The notes: generated from the letters alone by a model not told the origin. Positions 27,798-38,072 are shown, counted from the stretch's first letter. The stretch: 48,084 nt of DNA from Bacteroidales bacterium (GCA_027858745.1 JAQICB010000021.1:1-48084); one strand, 5' to 3'. Program-made: numbers and translations.

Positions 27798-27837
27798 AAT
27801 AACCTTAACTGTAAAAATTATATCGAACTCAGGTTAA
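27798..27837. repeat. Short diverged copy of the dispersed intergenic repeat
   Basis: 27811-27836 differs from bases 94-119 of the left-end repeat at only four of 26 positions: GTCGAACTCAGGTTA there reads ATCGAACTCAGGTTA here, and both have AAAAATTA upstream. Weaker similarity extends back to about 27798. It is in the same orientation as the left copy and lies between the gdhA terminator and the pentapeptide protein gene. Confidence 0.65.
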
Positions 27838-27919
27838 TAAATCAAAAAGACAGACTTTATGGACAGACTCTATTTATATTGTTTATATTTATATTTTAAA
27901 AAAATCATACTCAAAAAAT

Positions 27920-28495
27920 ATGTCTCCATACACAGAAAACAAAACATTTAAAAGTATACAAAGCAACAAAAATATGCTCAAACAAGGTGACTACGAAAAT
28001 TGCTCCTTTGTAAATTGTGATTTTTCAAATGCAGACCTCTCAGATTTTACTTTTATTGATTGTACATTCACAGACTGTAATTTGAGTGTAGCAATCCTAC
28101 ATAACACCATATTCAGAGACATCACCTTTAAATCTTGTAAAATGTTAGGACTCCATTTGTATGATTGTAATACATTCGGTCTTTCCTTCTCGTTTGAAAA
28201 CTGTGTTCTGAATCATTCATCATTTTATAAAACTCAGTGTAAAAAAACCGTTTTTTCCAACTCAGAACTTCAAGAGGTTGATTTTACAGAATGTGATGTA
28301 ACAGAGGCTCAATTTTTAAATTGCAATCTTACAAACGCCTCATTTGATAATACAATTTTAGAGAAAGCTGATTTACGCAGCTCATATAACTATAAAATTG
28401 CGCCTGAAATAAACCGTATTAAAAAAGCAACATTTTCCATTCACGGACTTCCGGGACTTTTAGATAAATACGATATTGAAATTGTAGATATGTAG
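27920..28495 (+). CDS. Pentapeptide repeat protein, Qnr-like
   Basis: A 191-residue cytoplasmic protein made almost entirely of A(D/N)LXX/F-type pentapeptides, predicted to form a right-handed quadrilateral beta-helix (about residues 25-165). The overall length and the C-terminal ending with GLPGLLDKYDIEI resemble Qnr/McbG-type proteins that mimic DNA and protect gyrase. Whether this one gives quinolone protection cannot be told from sequence. It stands alone after the gdhA terminator. An imperfect 13-bp tandem direct repeat (GACAGACT at 27849 and 27862) lies 51 bp upstream. Confidence 0.85.
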   Translation: MSPYTENKTFKSIQSNKNMLKQGDYENCSFVNCDFSNADLSDFTFIDCTFTDCNLSVAILHNTIFRDITFKSCKMLGLHLYDCNTFGLSFSFENCVLNHSSFYKTQCKKTVFSNSELQEVDFTECDVTEAQFLNCNLTNASFDNTILEKADLRSSYNYKIAPEINRIKKATFSIHGLPGLLDKYDIEIVDM

Positions 28496-28563
28496 TCTTT
28501 GTAAGAAAACAGTACAGGTTGAAAATTATACCCGATTAGCTATCAAAAATTACTTGTTTTTTA

Positions 28564-28571
28564 TACTTTTG
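28564..28571 (+). promoter_or_regulatory. Putative -7 box overlapping the acyl-CoA reductase leader
   Basis: TACTTTTG matches TAnnTTTG but ends only 4 bp before the ATG at 28576. If used, the mRNA would be nearly leaderless. Confidence 0.3.
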
Positions 28572-28575
28572 TTAT

Positions 28576-29604
28576 ATGAATATTTCGGAACGAACAGATG
28601 CTTTTATTGAACTCGGAAAAATACTGTCAGAAAAATGTGGTGCCGGCTCAGACGCTGAATTTGATGCAACAATACGCAAAGCTGAACAGCAAAACCCTTG
28701 GTTTACGCACGACAATATCATCAACGCTCTGTCTGAAATAGCCGATATGGTGCGTGAGGACGAATTGAAAAAATGGATTGCAGAATATTCTTTTACAAGC
28801 AGTCACTCAAAGCGTGTTGCAGTTATTATGGCAGGAAACATTCCGGCTGTTGGTTTTCACGATGCTTTATGTGTTCTCATTTCGGGCAATTATTTAATTG
28901 CAAAAACCTCATCGAAAGATGCGGTACTTATTCCGTATATCCTTACACTCCTCACGAATATAGAATCGCAATTTGCATCTCAATACGAAATATGTACGGA
29001 ACGATTACCGGCATTTGATGCAATTATTTGTACGGGTTCGAATAATACCTCTCGCTATTTCGAATATTATTTTGGGAAATATCCGCATATAATTCGCAAA
29101 AACCGCACATCGGTTGGAATTATCGTTCCCGAAGATACTGCTTCCGTGTATGGTGCTCTTGGTTCAGATATTTTTTCGTATTTCGGATTAGGCTGCCGAA
29201 ATGTTTCGAAATTGTATATTCACGAATCTATTGATGTAACTAAAATTCTAGATGAGTTCATGCAATTTGACTCACTTCGATCGCATAATAAGTACATGAA
29301 TAATTACGAATACAACCGTTCGGTGTATTTACTCAATCAAATTGAGCATCTCGATACCGGATTTATGCTATTGAAACAAGACGAACAACTTCATTCACCT
29401 CTTGGTGTGGTTTTTTATGAAACATATAGTGATATTTCAAGCCTTAAAACACAACTTGCGAATATAAAAAACGAGTTGCAATGCGTAGTCTGTTCACAAG
29501 ATACATTTTTCCACACACACACCTTACCCGGAAAAAGCCAACAGCCAAAAGTTTCGGAATATGCAGACAATATTGACACAATACATTTTTTATTAAATAT
29601 TTAA
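28576..29604 (+). CDS. LuxC-type acyl-CoA reductase
   Basis: A 342-residue NAD(P)H-dependent reductase predicted to reduce an acyl-CoA to an aldehyde through a Cys thioester. The family motifs MAGNIPAVGFHD (about residues 85-96), AKTSSKDAVLIPY and the catalytic Cys207 in FGLGCRNVSKLYI are present. LuxC proteins act with LuxD/LuxE in bioluminescence, but no lux partner is here, and the Bacteroidota members are stand-alone enzymes of uncertain substrate. It is shorter than Vibrio LuxC (about 480), as in other Bacteroidota. It is the first gene of a set with the acidic ORF-3-like protein (8 nt later) and miaA. Confidence 0.88.
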   Translation: MNISERTDAFIELGKILSEKCGAGSDAEFDATIRKAEQQNPWFTHDNIINALSEIADMVREDELKKWIAEYSFTSSHSKRVAVIMAGNIPAVGFHDALCVLISGNYLIAKTSSKDAVLIPYILTLLTNIESQFASQYEICTERLPAFDAIICTGSNNTSRYFEYYFGKYPHIIRKNRTSVGIIVPEDTASVYGALGSDIFSYFGLGCRNVSKLYIHESIDVTKILDEFMQFDSLRSHNKYMNNYEYNRSVYLLNQIEHLDTGFMLLKQDEQLHSPLGVVFYETYSDISSLKTQLANIKNELQCVVCSQDTFFHTHTLPGKSQQPKVSEYADNIDTIHFLLNI

Positions 29605-29612
29605 TTAATTAT

Positions 29613-30128
29613 ATGATTTTTAAATTACGTATTATTTCTGATGAAGTAGAAACATTTTTTATGAATATAGAAGTAGATGAAACCAATACCTTTGATTCTC
29701 TTCACTCACTTATTCAAAAAGAATGTAGTTTTAAAAAAGATCAAATTTCATCTTTTTTCATATCAAACGACGATTGGGAAAGAGGACATGAAATAACATT
29801 ATTGGACATGAATGATGAAAATGCGGAAACGTCTACCATGTTTGACACACCAATAAATGAACACATTACCTCCCTTAACGACAAGTTAATCTACATTTTT
29901 GACCAGTTTAACGATCGAGGTTTATTTATAACAGTAGTTGATGTACGTGAAGAACATGAAGACACAGACTATCCGGTGTGCTCACACAAAACCGGTAATC
30001 CACCGGTAATGAGCGAAGATGATATTATTTCGCTGTTGCAAGATTCAGAAGATATTTTTGACGATTTGTTAGATGACAACCGTTCTGACAATAATCTTTC
30101 CGATAACGATACCGAAGATTATATCTAA
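29613..30128 (+). CDS. Plasmid pRiA4b ORF-3-like family protein, acidic
   Basis: A 171-residue protein matching the PF07929-type fold: the beta-rich opening MIFKLRIISDEVETFFMNIE, the FFISNDDWERGHEITLLDM segment and a LIYIFDQFNDRGLFITVVDV core. The C-terminal tail (from about residue 135) is very acidic, rich in Asp and Glu. The family name comes from a plasmid but many chromosomal Bacteroidota genes have it; function is unknown. It lies 8 nt after the acyl-CoA reductase gene and 5 nt before miaA, so it is probably co-transcribed with both. Confidence 0.8.
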   Translation: MIFKLRIISDEVETFFMNIEVDETNTFDSLHSLIQKECSFKKDQISSFFISNDDWERGHEITLLDMNDENAETSTMFDTPINEHITSLNDKLIYIFDQFNDRGLFITVVDVREEHEDTDYPVCSHKTGNPPVMSEDDIISLLQDSEDIFDDLLDDNRSDNNLSDNDTEDYI

Positions 30129-30133
30129 AAACT

Positions 30134-31051
30134 ATGAATCAGCTCTCGGAAAAAAAATCGCAGTTTGTAATTGTTGTTTCTGGTCCTACCGGTGTAGGGA
30201 AGACAAATACGGCAATACAGATTGCCAGGCATTTTCAGGCTGAAATAATTTCTGCGGATTCACGACAATTTTTCAAAGAAATACCAATCGGCACGGCAGC
30301 TCCAACACAGGAAGAATTACAGGCTGTGCCACATCATTTTGTCGGGAACCTTTCTATAACAGATTACTACAACGCATATATGTTTCAAAAAGAAGTATTA
30401 GAAATACTACCAAGCCTTTTTAAGAAAAACAAATATGTTGTTCTCTGTGGCGGTTCGGGAATGTATATTGATGCCGTGTGCAATGGTATAGATGATATTC
30501 CTGATATAGACCCTGAGCTTCGCACATCGGTAATTACACAATATAAAAATGAAGGACTCGAAAGTTTACGAAATACCCTCAAAAAATTAGATCCCGATTA
30601 TTATGCAGAAGTTGACTTAAAAAACCCTGCACGACTCATGCGTGCGATTGAAGTATGCATACAAACAGGAAAACCATTCAGTTCCATTCGTAAACAGGCA
30701 TATGCACCACGAGATTTTTCGTGTATACACATCGCCCTTTCATTGCCACGCGAAGAATTGTATACTCGCATCAATGCTCGAGTAGAAAACATGATGGAAC
30801 AAGGACTTGAAGAAGAAGCACGTTCCGTATTTCCATACAAAGAACACACCGCTCTCAAAACCGTGGGATACAAAGAATTATTTGCCTATTTCAATAAAGA
30901 ATACTCAAAAGATTTTGCAATAGAAAAAATCAAACAACATTCCCGCCACTATGCAAAACGACAAATTTCGTGGTTAAAACGAAATAATGAATATACCTGG
31001 TTTCATCCTGAAGACTACACAGAAATTTTCAATCACATCAAAGAACAATAA
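30134..31051 (+). CDS. miaA: tRNA dimethylallyltransferase
   Basis: Adds a dimethylallyl group to A37 of tRNAs that read codons starting with U. The 305 residues match MiaA. The P-loop GPTGVGKT (about residues 16-23), the SADSRQFFKE motif, the DYYNAYMFQKE segment, GGSGMYIDAV and the KTVGYKE plus RQISWLKR motifs near the C-terminus are all present. It ends the acyl-CoA reductase set. Start: the ATG at 30134 gives MNQLSEKKSQ before the core; a few residues of leader are normal. Confidence 0.97.
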   Translation: MNQLSEKKSQFVIVVSGPTGVGKTNTAIQIARHFQAEIISADSRQFFKEIPIGTAAPTQEELQAVPHHFVGNLSITDYYNAYMFQKEVLEILPSLFKKNKYVVLCGGSGMYIDAVCNGIDDIPDIDPELRTSVITQYKNEGLESLRNTLKKLDPDYYAEVDLKNPARLMRAIEVCIQTGKPFSSIRKQAYAPRDFSCIHIALSLPREELYTRINARVENMMEQGLEEEARSVFPYKEHTALKTVGYKELFAYFNKEYSKDFAIEKIKQHSRHYAKRQISWLKRNNEYTWFHPEDYTEIFNHIKEQ

Positions 31052-31146
31052 GAGCTGTTAGAAAATTTCGTCGGTTTGGTTAAAGTCTTAATTTAGAAAA
31101 GGCAGTGATTCCTTTCGTGGGTTGGATTGTGCCTTATTATTTATAT

Positions 31147-31180
31147 TAAAAAAAGTCTTTTGCTCATCAAGTGAGCCTGT
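31147..31180 (-). terminator. Possible terminator downstream of clpB
   Basis: On the minus strand GCTCA (plus 31172-31176) pairs with TGAGC (plus 31162-31166), then AAAAGAC and seven T follow. The stem is short and the T run is offset by about 7 nt, so this is a weak candidate. The rest of 31052-31220, between the converging miaA and clpB genes, holds nothing else recognisable. Confidence 0.35.
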
Positions 31181-31220
31181 CCAAAATAACAACTGCCTCA
31201 TTATCCTCAAACATTACCCC

Positions 31221-33818
31221 CTACGCCTCTACATTTCGAAAAACAAATAGATCGGCAATAAAATCAATCAAAATACCGGATTCTTTATTAATGGTATCCG
31301 ATAAAATTTGTTTTGACAATTCATTCAGCAACTCTTTTTGGATAATTCGTTTTACCGGCCGTGCTCCAAATTGCGGATTATAACCCAAACGAACTAATTC
31401 TTCAACCGCATCATCGGTAATATCGACAGAGACCCCCATCTGTTTAAGACGTTTTGCTAAGAGCGAAAATTGAATTCGCACAATATCGGTAATATCTTTT
31501 TTCGACAATGGCGTAAACATAATTGTTTCGTCAATACGATTCAAAAATTCGGGTCGCACACTTTTCTTCAATAAATCAAACACTTCTGTTTTTGCTTGTT
31601 GCAATACCTCATCTTTATTTTCATCCGTTAAAATATCAAATTTTTCCTGAATAATATGTGAACCAATATTTGAAGTCATAATAATTACAGCGTTTCTAAA
31701 ACTAGCAGTACGTCCTTTATTATCGGTTAAAATACCATCATCAAGCACTTGTAACAAAACATTAAACACATCGGGGTGTGCTTTTTCAATTTCATCAAGC
31801 AATACCACCGAATAAGGTTTACGACGAACAGCTTCCGTCAACTGTCCTCCTTCATCGTAGCCAACATATCCCGGAGGTGCACCTACCAGACGAGACACAG
31901 AGTGACGTTCCTGATATTCAGACATATCAATACGAGTCATTAATTGTTCGTCATCGAACAAAAATTCGGCAAGAGCTTTCGCTAATTCTGTTTTACCGAC
32001 ACCGGTTGTGCCAAGAAAAATAAATGAGCCTATCGGACGTTTTTCGTCCTGCAAACCTGCACGACTTCGACGAACCGCATCAGATACGGCAAGAATTGCC
32101 TCGTTTTGCCCCACCACACGTTTGTGTAATTCATCTTCTAATTTCAATAATTTTTCACGTTCGCCCTGCAACATTTTATTTACCGGAATACCCGTCCAGC
32201 GCGAAACAACATCGGCAATATCATCAGCTCCAACCTCTTCGTCAATCAAGGCACCATGAGATTGTTTTTCTTTCAACTCTTCTTCCAAGTTATTCATCTG
32301 AGCTTCACAATCTTTCATTTTTCCGTATCGAATTTCAGCCACTTTACCAAAATCCCCTTCTCGCTCTGCCTGTTCAGCTTCAAACTTAAGAGTTTCCATA
32401 TCTTGTTTCAAGCCTTGAATGGTTGATACCATATTCTTTTCCGAATCCCACGCAGCATGGAGAGAAGAATATTCGTCTCGCAAATTAGATAAAACTTTAT
32501 CGAGTTCAGCAACTTTATCGAGTAAACCATCACGCTTAACCGCTTCTCGTTCAATTTCGAACTGACTAATTTTCCGTTTCAACTCATCTATCTCCTCCGG
32601 AACGGAATTCATTTCTATTCGCAATTTTGACGCAGCCTCATCCATTAAGTCAATCGCTTTATCGGGCAAAAATCTACCGGTAATATATCTGTTTGACAAT
32701 TCAGCTGCTGCGATAATTGCTTCATCAAGAATTTTAACTTTATGGTGACTTTCATATCGCTCTTTAATACCGCGAAGAATAGAAATTGCATCGGTTACAC
32801 TTGGTTGGTCAACCACGACAGTTTGAAAACGACGTTCAAGAGCTTTATCTTTTTCAAAATATTTTTGATATTCATCGAGCGTTGTTGCACCAATCGCTCT
32901 CAATTCGCCCCGAGCAAGAGCCGGTTTTAAAATATTTGCTGCATCCATAGCTCCTTCACTTTTTCCGGCACCAATAAGAGTATGAATTTCATCTATAAAC
33001 AAAATTATTTCGCCATTGGCATCAACAACCTCTTTCACCACAGATTTCAATCGTTCCTCAAACTCTCCCTTATATTTTGCACCAGCAATCAGTGCACCCA
33101 TATCGAGCGAAAAAATCTGTTTTGTTTTAAGATTTTCCGGCACATCTCCTTTTATAATTCGATGAGCTAATCCCTCAGCAATTGCCGTTTTCCCTACCCC
33201 GGGATCACCAATCAAAATCGGATTGTTTTTGGTCCGCCGAGCCAAAATTTGGAGTAAGCGACGAATCTCATCATCTCGTCCGATTACCGGATCGAGTTTG
33301 CCCGAAGCAGCACGTTCGTTAAGATTTATCGCAAAGCGATTCAAAGCATTATACGTATCTTCGGCTGTTTGACTCTCAACATTTGCTCCTTTACGCAATT
33401 CTTTAATCGCAGAAACCAGAGCTTTCTCTGTTACCCCATTATCTTTTAACAACTGAGAAACTGCATCGCCGGTACTAAAAATACCAAGCAGCATATGTTC
33501 AACAGACACATATTTATCATTGAATTTTGGCAATTGATTCATCGCATACATCATGGCCTTATTGGCAGGTGATGACAAGTACGGTTCGCCACCCTCAACT
33601 TTCGGAAACGATTCCATCATTTTGTCTAAAACCTGAGAAATAACATGCGTTTTAATCCCCAATTTTTGAAAAATAAAATCGGATACATTTTGTGCTTTTT
33701 CGAACAGTGCCTGCAAAACATGAGCTGTTTCTATTGTCTGTTGCGACCGAGCTGAAGCAATTTGCACTGCGTGACTTATTACTTCTTGAGCTTTAATTGT
33801 ATATTTACTTACATCCAT
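31221..33818 (-). CDS. clpB: ATP-dependent disaggregase ClpB
   Basis: A Hsp100 chaperone that, with DnaK, resolubilises aggregated proteins after heat stress. The 865 residues are the full family length. Domains: N-terminal double Clp repeat (1-145), AAA1 with Walker A GDPGVGKT (204-211), the coiled-coil M domain (about 405-525, [14 protein letters not shown] and following), and AAA2 with Walker A GTTGVGKT (about 603-610) and the [16 protein letters not shown] pore segment. The C-terminal part has the arginine finger region FGARPVKR. The absence of a ClpP-binding IGF/L loop fits ClpB rather than ClpA/C. It faces the FKBP pair across a 224-bp divergent region. Confidence 0.97.
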   Translation of the reverse strand: MDVSKYTIKAQEVISHAVQIASARSQQTIETAHVLQALFEKAQNVSDFIFQKLGIKTHVISQVLDKMMESFPKVEGGEPYLSSPANKAMMYAMNQLPKFNDKYVSVEHMLLGIFSTGDAVSQLLKDNGVTEKALVSAIKELRKGANVESQTAEDTYNALNRFAINLNERAASGKLDPVIGRDDEIRRLLQILARRTKNNPILIGDPGVGKTAIAEGLAHRIIKGDVPENLKTKQIFSLDMGALIAGAKYKGEFEERLKSVVKEVVDANGEIILFIDEIHTLIGAGKSEGAMDAANILKPALARGELRAIGATTLDEYQKYFEKDKALERRFQTVVVDQPSVTDAISILRGIKERYESHHKVKILDEAIIAAAELSNRYITGRFLPDKAIDLMDEAASKLRIEMNSVPEEIDELKRKISQFEIEREAVKRDGLLDKVAELDKVLSNLRDEYSSLHAAWDSEKNMVSTIQGLKQDMETLKFEAEQAEREGDFGKVAEIRYGKMKDCEAQMNNLEEELKEKQSHGALIDEEVGADDIADVVSRWTGIPVNKMLQGEREKLLKLEDELHKRVVGQNEAILAVSDAVRRSRAGLQDEKRPIGSFIFLGTTGVGKTELAKALAEFLFDDEQLMTRIDMSEYQERHSVSRLVGAPPGYVGYDEGGQLTEAVRRKPYSVVLLDEIEKAHPDVFNVLLQVLDDGILTDNKGRTASFRNAVIIMTSNIGSHIIQEKFDILTDENKDEVLQQAKTEVFDLLKKSVRPEFLNRIDETIMFTPLSKKDITDIVRIQFSLLAKRLKQMGVSVDITDDAVEELVRLGYNPQFGARPVKRIIQKELLNELSKQILSDTINKESGILIDFIADLFVFRNVEA

Positions 33819-34005
33819 AATTACATTTTTTAATATTCTTACTACATCACCTTTTTGTCAAACTATTTGCCAGATAACAAAAAGCGACTTTTTTTCTGAT
33901 TATCTTCAAAAGACACCGACAAAATGGCAATTCATATGCAAAAATCAAGATTGTGGAATGTATAAAAAAATATTGAAGAATACTTATATTAAAACAAAAA
34001 AACCG

Positions 34006-34013
34006 TATGTTTG
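34006..34013 (+). promoter_or_regulatory. Putative -7 box deciding the first FKBP start
   Basis: TATGTTTG matches TAnnTTTG and overlaps an in-frame upstream ATG (34007). It therefore argues that translation starts at the downstream ATG, 34043. The remaining divergent region 33819-34005 shows no other recognisable site. Confidence 0.45.
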
Positions 34014-34042
34014 CAGATAAGTGTCAAAAAAACAAAAGAACA

Positions 34043-34975
34043 ATGAACAAACTCACACATTTTTCAATACTAATAAGCGTGTTTATTATCTTACATTCTT
34101 GTTCTCCCGAAGAAGAATCGACACACAACATAACAAACTACACCGACTCTCTTTCATATAGTTTGGGCATGACCTATGCACAGAAATTACCTGACAATTT
34201 ACAACAAAACGGTCTTGATTCAATTTCATTCACAGAATTTATTCGCGGATTTCAAGATTATTTTGATACCACACAAGCAAACATATTAAGTGATGAAGAA
34301 ATAATTTCAATTACCGAACAATTTTTACAACTACGTCAGAAAAGAATTGAACAAGCTTTTCTGGATTCTCATAAAGTTGTGAATATTGATAAAGGGAATG
34401 CTTTTTTAGAAAAAAACAAAGAAAAACGTGGCATAAAGGGAATTGAAAAAGGTTTACAATATGAAACGCTATACCGAGGATGGGGGCAGCAAAAACCGAG
34501 AGTTAATGATACGGTTTTGGTATCATACAAAATATATTCAATTGACAACACATTATTATTCAACAGCGAAAAAATCTCAAACAACCCGATACCGGTTACT
34601 TTAGATTCGGCAATACTTGCATGGCAAAAAGTGATACCACTTTTTGTGACCGGTGGTAGGATGAAAATTTTTGCATCACCTGAATTTGCATATGGTTCTT
34701 CATATTCTCAAGAAAAGGGAATTAAACCCTACTCAACACTTATATTTGAAGTAACATTACACAAATTTATACGCAGCAACATTCAAGAAGAAACAACAAC
34801 CTCTGATCCGATTCAACCTCCAGAGGCTATTAACGTAGAACCGCCTGCACAAGAGCAAAGACAAAGCTCACAGCAAGAATCAGTAAACAGAGGTCAATCT
34901 GAGGATACATCAACGACAACTCAACAAAACACTCAACAAACGACACCTCCTCGTGTTGACACAACAAATCAGTAA
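34043..34975 (+). CDS. FKBP-type peptidyl-prolyl isomerase lipoprotein, probably degenerate active site
   Basis: A 310-residue lipoprotein. The start is placed at 34043, because the resulting MNKLTHFSILISVFIILHSC is a lipoprotein signal with a Cys lipobox and because a -7 box overlaps the upstream in-frame ATG at 34007. An FKBP_N-type helical dimerisation region follows (DSLSYSLGMTYAQKLP), then an FKBP fold (from GLQYETLYRGWG, with DTVLVSYKIY, FVTGGRMKIF and EFAYGSSY). The usual FDSS of FKBPs is FNSE here, so the conserved Asp is Asn and catalysis may be weak. The C-terminal tail (about 50 residues) is rich in Gln and Thr, probably disordered. It is followed 42 nt later by a second, canonical FKBP gene. 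Confidence 0.85.
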   Translation: MNKLTHFSILISVFIILHSCSPEEESTHNITNYTDSLSYSLGMTYAQKLPDNLQQNGLDSISFTEFIRGFQDYFDTTQANILSDEEIISITEQFLQLRQKRIEQAFLDSHKVVNIDKGNAFLEKNKEKRGIKGIEKGLQYETLYRGWGQQKPRVNDTVLVSYKIYSIDNTLLFNSEKISNNPIPVTLDSAILAWQKVIPLFVTGGRMKIFASPEFAYGSSYSQEKGIKPYSTLIFEVTLHKFIRSNIQEETTTSDPIQPPEAINVEPPAQEQRQSSQQESVNRGQSEDTSTTTQQNTQQTTPPRVDTTNQ

Positions 34976-35017
34976 AAACGAATTATAATTTTAATTAAAT
35001 ATAAAAACTATACAAGT

Positions 35018-35776
35018 ATGAAATCTATTAAAACAATTACTATTCTTTCACTTACAACAGGTTTATTTTTTTCGTGTTCAAACAACACTGATCAATCTAT
35101 AAATCCTGATTCAGAATTACAAACACTTCGCGACAGTGCAAGTTATGCAATAGGTATGGCTATAGCATCTGATTTTGCTCAAGGTCAAATTGACTCTTTA
35201 AATATGTCTGCTTTTTTTGGCGGATACCAAGATTTTGAAATACCTGAAGAGGCAAAAATGCCACAATCGGAAATTGGTCCAACAATTAATCGATTTATGG
35301 AAGCAGAAGCACGTAGAAAATATCCTGCTTTGGAACCGGGAGAAAAATTTCTGACAGCAAACGCACAAAAAGAAGATGTAAAAACAACTGAATCCGGTTT
35401 ACAATATAAAATTATTGAAGAAGGAACCGGCGAAAGTCCAAACATGTACGACACTGTTACGGTGCATTATCACGGAACAACTATTGACGATACTGTTTTT
35501 GACAGTTCTATTGGTGGCGAACCTGTATCATTTGTTGTTGGTCAAGTTATTGAAGGTTGGAATGAAGCTCTCCAATTAATGAAAGTTGGCGGAAAAATGA
35601 AAATATTTGTACCTCACGATCTCGGTTACGGTGCAGAAAATATGGGTAAAATTCGTCCGTATGAAACACTAATTTTCGACATTGAATTATTAGATGTTAC
35701 AAAAGGCAAAGCTCCAAAAATGGATCCTGCTATGTTCCAACAAATGATGCAACAACAACAACAAGGAAGACGTTAA
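35018..35776 (+). CDS. FKBP-type peptidyl-prolyl cis-trans isomerase lipoprotein
   Basis: A 252-residue lipoprotein (signal MKSIKTITILSLTTGLFFSC) that should accelerate proline isomerisation during envelope protein folding. The FKBP_N region (DSASYAIGMAIASDFAQG and following) is followed by the FKBP domain with the active-site set: HYHGTTIDDTVFDSS, the WNEAL Trp, DLGYGAENMG and a Phe in LIFDIELLDV. The C-terminus has a Gln-rich tail (QQMMQQQQQ). It is paralogous to the preceding gene and lies 29 nt before ugd, so the pair and the sugar-nucleotide genes may share one transcript. Confidence 0.92.
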   Translation: MKSIKTITILSLTTGLFFSCSNNTDQSINPDSELQTLRDSASYAIGMAIASDFAQGQIDSLNMSAFFGGYQDFEIPEEAKMPQSEIGPTINRFMEAEARRKYPALEPGEKFLTANAQKEDVKTTESGLQYKIIEEGTGESPNMYDTVTVHYHGTTIDDTVFDSSIGGEPVSFVVGQVIEGWNEALQLMKVGGKMKIFVPHDLGYGAENMGKIRPYETLIFDIELLDVTKGKAPKMDPAMFQQMMQQQQQGRR

Positions 35777-35805
35777 TATTCTAATATTCAATTTTCACAC
35801 ACAAA

Positions 35806-37137
35806 ATGAAGATATCTATTGTTGGCACCGGCTACGTTGGTTTAGTTTCGGGTGCTTGTTTTGCAGAAACAGGTATACACACAACCTGTGTTGATATAAA
35901 CAAAAAAAAAATCTCAAAACTTAAACAAGGAATTATTCCTATTTATGAACCGGGCTTAGATGATTTGGTTGAAAACAACGTAAAAAAAGAACGCCTTCTT
36001 TTCACTACAAGTTTAGCTGAAAGTCTTACCGATTGTTTAGCAATATTTATAGCTGTTGGCACGCCACCCGATGAAGATGGCAGTGCCGACTTGAAGTATG
36101 TATTAGAAGTAGCACGCGAAATCGGAAGAAATATTACCGATTATATTGTTATCATTACCAAAAGCACCGTGCCTATAGGAACGGCAGAAAAAGTTCGTAA
36201 AGCTTGTCAGGAAGAGTTGGACAAGCGAGGTGCGGCTATTGAATTTGATGTTGCTTCTAATCCTGAATTCTTAAAGGAAGGTGCGGCAATTGCCGATTTT
36301 CTTCGTCCCGAACGAATTGTAATTGGTGTTGATTCGCCACGAGCCAAAGGTGTTTTAGAGAAAATATATAAACCATTTTTATTGAATGGTCACCCCATAA
36401 TTTTCATGAATATAGCATCTTCGGAATTGACCAAATATGCAGCTAATTCAATGTTGGCAACACGAATCAGCTTTATGAATGATATTGCAAATTTATGCGA
36501 CATTGTGGGTGGCGACATCAATATGGTGCGAAAAGGTATTGGTGCAGACTCTCGCATTGGAAATAAATTCTTATATGCCGGCATTGGCTATGGCGGCTCT
36601 TGTTTTCCGAAAGATGTGAAAGCTCTTATTAAAACAGGAAAAGACTACAATCACCCGCTTACTCTTCTTGAGGCTGTTGAAACTATTAATGATGCTCAAA
36701 AAGCAGTATTGTTTAATAAATTATTGCACTACTTTAAAGGTAATATTTCGGGCAAAAAAATTGCCTTGTGGGGATTATCTTTCAAACCAAACACTGATGA
36801 TATGCGTGAAGCTCCGGCTTTAACCCTTATTGAAAAAATTCAACAAGCAGGTGGTTCGGTATCAGCATACGACCCGGTAGCAACAGAAGAAGCCCGGCGA
36901 ATACTCGGCGACAGCATTGAATATGCAAATGATCAATATGAAGCGGCAAACAATGCTGATGCTCTCCTTATTGTGACTGAATGGCGAGAATTCCGTATGC
37001 CACATTTTGATGTGTTGACAAAAATCATGAAACATAAAGCTATTTTTGACGGACGAAATATTTTTGAACACGAAGATGTGCTTGAACATGGTTTTCATTA
37101 CGAATGCATCGGACGAAACAATAATTCATACATATGA
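35806..37137 (+). CDS. ugd: UDP-glucose 6-dehydrogenase
   Basis: Oxidises UDP-glucose to UDP-glucuronate with two NAD+. The 443 residues match the family. The N-terminal Rossmann motif [17 protein letters not shown], the [10 protein letters not shown] segment, [11 protein letters not shown], and the catalytic Cys in [13 protein letters not shown] are present. The C-terminal UDP-binding domain has [17 protein letters not shown]. It overlaps the next gene by 4 nt (ATGA), which is the UDP-glucuronate decarboxylase that uses its product. The pairing strongly supports the assignment. Confidence 0.97.
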   Translation: MKISIVGTGYVGLVSGACFAETGIHTTCVDINKKKISKLKQGIIPIYEPGLDDLVENNVKKERLLFTTSLAESLTDCLAIFIAVGTPPDEDGSADLKYVLEVAREIGRNITDYIVIITKSTVPIGTAEKVRKACQEELDKRGAAIEFDVASNPEFLKEGAAIADFLRPERIVIGVDSPRAKGVLEKIYKPFLLNGHPIIFMNIASSELTKYAANSMLATRISFMNDIANLCDIVGGDINMVRKGIGADSRIGNKFLYAGIGYGGSCFPKDVKALIKTGKDYNHPLTLLEAVETINDAQKAVLFNKLLHYFKGNISGKKIALWGLSFKPNTDDMREAPALTLIEKIQQAGGSVSAYDPVATEEARRILGDSIEYANDQYEAANNADALLIVTEWREFRMPHFDVLTKIMKHKAIFDGRNIFEHEDVLEHGFHYECIGRNNNSYI

Positions 37138-38072
37138 AACGAATTCTTATAACAGGCGGTGCCGGATTTATTGGTTCTCATCTTTGCGAACGATTACTTA
37201 ATGAAGGTAACGAGGTCTTGTGTGTCGATAATTATTTTACGGGCAACAAACAGAATATAATTCATTTGTTTGATAATCCGTATTTCGAATTAATTCGTCA
37301 TGATGTTACCACACCATTTTATGCGGAAGTTGACCAAATATACAACTTAGCATGCCCTGCATCACCGGTTCACTATCAATACAATCCCATTAAAACGATT
37401 AAAACATCGGTAATGGGTGCGATTAATATGCTTGGTCTTGCAAAACGGGTGAAAGCGACCATGTTACAAGCCTCTACGAGTGAAGTATACGGCGATCCAC
37501 AAGTTCATCCGCAAAGCGAAGATTATTGGGGACACGTAAATCCAATTGGTATTCGTTCGTGTTATGATGAAGGAAAACGATGTGCAGAAACACTCTGTAT
37601 GGATTACCATAATCAGAATAATGTCGCAATAAAAATTGTTCGCATATTTAACACATATGGTCCGCGAATGCATCCTAACGATGGCCGGGTTGTTTCGAAC
37701 TTTATTGTACAAGCACTCCAAAACAAACCTATCACCATATATGGTGATGGTTCACAAACACGCAGTTTTCAATATGTTGACGATTTGGTCGAAGGACTTA
37801 TTCGCATGATGAATTCCGGTTCTGATTGTATTGGCCCTATAAATATTGGAAATCCGGGAGAATTCACTATTATTGAATTAGCACAAAAAATTATTACACT
37901 CACTGGTTCTCAGTCACAAATAGAATATCTTCCGCTTCCGCAAGATGACCCAATGCAAAGAAAACCGGACATTTCAAAAGCACAAGAAAAACTAAAGGGC
38001 TGGAATCCAAACTGTAACCTTGACAATGGGCTACAGAAGACTATTGAATATTTTAAACAGATTATCGTATGA
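37134..38072 (+). CDS. UDP-glucuronate decarboxylase (UDP-xylose synthase)
   Basis: Decarboxylates UDP-glucuronate to UDP-xylose. A 312-residue extended SDR with [15 protein letters not shown] at the N-terminus, [13 protein letters not shown], and the YxxxK catalytic motif in SCYDEGKR. The ACPASPxHYQ and YDEGKR motifs are typical of UXS rather than of RmlB or GalE. The start overlaps the ugd stop and its own stop overlaps the rmlA start (both ATGA), so the three genes are translationally coupled. It occupies the position where rmlB would be expected in an rml set. Confidence 0.93.
   Translation: MKRILITGGAGFIGSHLCERLLNEGNEVLCVDNYFTGNKQNIIHLFDNPYFELIRHDVTTPFYAEVDQIYNLACPASPVHYQYNPIKTIKTSVMGAINMLGLAKRVKATMLQASTSEVYGDPQVHPQSEDYWGHVNPIGIRSCYDEGKRCAETLCMDYHNQNNVAIKIVRIFNTYGPRMHPNDGRVVSNFIVQALQNKPITIYGDGSQTRSFQYVDDLVEGLIRMMNSGSDCIGPINIGNPGEFTIIELAQKIITLTGSQSQIEYLPLPQDDPMQRKPDISKAQEKLKGWNPNCNLDNGLQKTIEYFKQIIV

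Noticed and set aside
29613-30128. Plasmid origin for the pRiA4b ORF-3-like gene
   Set aside because: The name is historical; the gene sits tightly between chromosomal genes and shares their codon use.
31099-31135. AAGGCA/TGCCTT inverted repeat after miaA
   Set aside because: Only six pairs with a 25-nt loop and no T run, so it cannot be supported as a terminator.
34007-34042. Upstream ATG extending the first FKBP lipoprotein by 12 residues
   Set aside because: It would place a charged segment before the lipoprotein signal, and a -7 box overlaps the codon.
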